Program-made: the position numbers and the translations under genes
Assembly: GCA_013820975.1 (NCBI GenBank)
Contig: JACDHQ010000140.1
Span: 1 to 6,188, forward strand
DNA: 6,188 nt
Direction: 5' to 3'
Source of the DNA: Gemmatimonadaceae bacterium
GTDB lineage: Bacteria; Gemmatimonadota; Gemmatimonadetes; Gemmatimonadales; Gemmatimonadaceae
In this document: positions 5,454 to 6,188 of the stretch, piece after piece
Numbering within the stretch: the first letter of the stretch is position 1
How the letters are laid out: each line of letters opens with the position of its first letter
Notes under the pieces: generated by a model
What the model saw: the letters and a program-made list of their open reading frames with translations, nothing else
Told to the model about the DNA's origin: nothing
Database searches by the model: none

Positions 5454-5530
5454 GCTATCGGCTATCAGCTATCGGCTATCAGCTATCGGCTATCAGCTAT
5501 CGGCTATCAGCTATCGGCTATCAGCTATCA
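5454..5530. repeat. Alternating heptamer tandem array (14-bp unit)
   Basis: Eleven consecutive heptamers form a perfect tandem array. Ten alternate GCTATCG and GCTATCA, giving five exact copies of the 14-mer GCTATCGGCTATCA (5454-5523), and a final GCTATCA (5524-5530) follows. There are no spacers, so this is a minisatellite, not CRISPR. It starts eight bases after the outer-membrane protein stop and ends 12 bases before the terminator stem. Its A+T content is above that of the surroundings. The exact identity of copies suggests recent expansion and likely length variation between strains. Confidence 0.95.
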
Positions 5531-5542
5531 GCCGGAACGGAA

Positions 5543-5573
5543 GGCGCCCTGCTCTGCGAGCGGGGCGCTTTTT
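5543..5573 (+). terminator. Rho-independent terminator of the outer-membrane protein gene
   Basis: An almost perfect stem, GCGCCC-T-GCTC (5544-5554) with GAGC-G-GGGCGC (5558-5568), closes a TGC triloop, with one T-G wobble inside and a G-T wobble at the base. It is followed at once by TTTTT (5569-5573). On the minus strand the tail is only CTTCCGTTCC, so it may also serve weakly for the convergent glycosylase gene, which ends 13 bases away. Confidence 0.9.
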
Positions 5574-5585
5574 CGTTTCGCGCGC

Positions 5586-6185
5586 TCAGCGCCGCGAGAC
5601 GTGGCGGCTGCTCTGCACGTACCATCGCAGCGGCCAGTCGGCGGCCTGTGTGATGCCGATGCGAGTCGTCTCGACGACATCATCGTCAGGCACCGGGGCT
5701 CCACTGCGAATGACGATCGGCGGGTGCTGCAGCGGAAGCCGGTTGCTCGTCCCGGTGATCCCGAGTGCCGCGCACAGCTTGCCCGGGCCGTTGGTGAGAT
5801 CCTCCGGTTTCCGTGCACGGGGCCGTCGAGCCTCCATCGCTTCGACACCCTCGACCGGCTCGAGCGCGCGAATAAGGACCGCGCTCGGCAGGCCCTGGGC
5901 GCGGGTGACGGCATTGACGCACCAGTGGACGCCGTAGATGAAGTACACGTAGGCGATACCCGGCTCGCCGTAAAGCGGGTCGGTGCGGCCTGTGCGCCCT
6001 GCCGCCGCGTGGCATGCCGCATCGTGCTCACCGACGTACGCCTCGGTTTCGACGATGCGGCCGCTCGTCACGACGCCGTCCACGTGTGTCTCGAGCAACG
6101 CGCCGAGGAGCGCGCGGGCGACCTGCTCAGTGTCGCGCAGGTAGAACCCCACCGGCAGGGCGGCGCCATACTGGAAACGAGGCAC
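5586..6185 (-). CDS. 3-methyladenine DNA glycosylase (AAG/MPG family)
   Basis: A base-excision-repair enzyme that removes alkylated purines such as 3-methyladenine and also hypoxanthine in many relatives, leaving an abasic site. The 199-aa product has the usual bacterial length. It opens LPVGFYLRDTEQVARALLG, then GRIVETEAYVGEHDAACHA, where Glu48, Tyr50 and His59 align with human AAG catalytic Glu125, Tyr127 and His136. LYGEPGIAYVYFIYGVHWCVNAV follows, with Asn91 matching the base-pocket Asn169, then AVLIRALEP (Arg106) and LTNGPGKLCAALGI. The stop is TGA at 5588-5586. The start is taken as a GTG at 6185, three bases from the window edge. The codon before it is also open and no ribosome site can be seen, so the true start may lie outside. 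It is convergent with the outer-membrane protein gene. Confidence 0.93.
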   Translation of the reverse strand: MPRFQYGAALPVGFYLRDTEQVARALLGALLETHVDGVVTSGRIVETEAYVGEHDAACHAAAGRTGRTDPLYGEPGIAYVYFIYGVHWCVNAVTRAQGLPSAVLIRALEPVEGVEAMEARRPRARKPEDLTNGPGKLCAALGITGTSNRLPLQHPPIVIRSGAPVPDDDVVETTRIGITQAADWPLRWYVQSSRHVSRR

Positions 6186-6188
6186 GGC

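Noticed and set aside
5454..5530. Tandem heptamers as a CRISPR array
   Set aside because: There are no unique spacers, units are only 7/14 bp, and no cas gene is nearby.
1..6188. DNA repair or defence island, because DNA glycosylase genes lie at both ends
   Set aside because: The two glycosylases are housekeeping enzymes about 5.4 kb apart, separated by metabolic and envelope genes; nothing links them.

Overview
The window is GC-rich chromosomal DNA, roughly two-thirds G+C, with compact ordinary bacterial genes. Gene content and codon style suggest a Gemmatimonadota-like or similar high-GC Gram-negative bacterium. The evidence for this is a signal-peptide-bearing outer-membrane beta-barrel protein, a lysine/alanine-rich histone H1-like protein, and a tdh-kbl threonine-degradation pair. 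The phylum is an inference from style, not from a marker gene.

Layout. 1-138 (minus) is the first 46 codons of a formamidopyrimidine-DNA glycosylase (Fpg/MutM type), cut by the window edge. It diverges from 222-989 (plus), a conserved-looking 255-aa protein with a degenerate methyltransferase-like fold and no certain function. 1256-1429 (plus) is a possible 57-aa protein. A near-perfect inverted repeat at 1451-1500 acts as a two-way terminator between it and the convergent 1508-1726 (minus) gene for a 72-aa histone H1-like DNA-binding protein. A 614-base gap (1727-2340) separates the divergent histone-like and tdh genes. It has no convincing protein gene but contains a dense series of hairpins.

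2341-4591 (plus) is a two-gene operon. L-threonine 3-dehydrogenase (tdh) oxidises threonine to 2-amino-3-ketobutyrate, and glycine C-acetyltransferase (kbl), 19 bases downstream, cleaves this with CoA to glycine and acetyl-CoA. A 14-bp hairpin follows kbl. 4735-5445 (plus) encodes a small secreted or outer-membrane beta-barrel protein. Eight bases after its stop lies an alternating heptamer minisatellite (5454-5530), then a strong Rho-independent terminator (5543-5573). 5588-6185 (minus) is a 3-methyladenine DNA glycosylase (AAG/MPG family) reading towards that terminator; its start lies at the window edge.

Most of the window is housekeeping. The points that merit a second look are the hairpin-rich gap upstream of tdh, the Cys-to-Asp change at a structural zinc position in Tdh, the eroded SAM-binding motif in the 255-aa protein, the possible 57-aa protein, and the heptamer array beside a terminator. 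No mobile element, CRISPR array, rRNA or tRNA was recognised.
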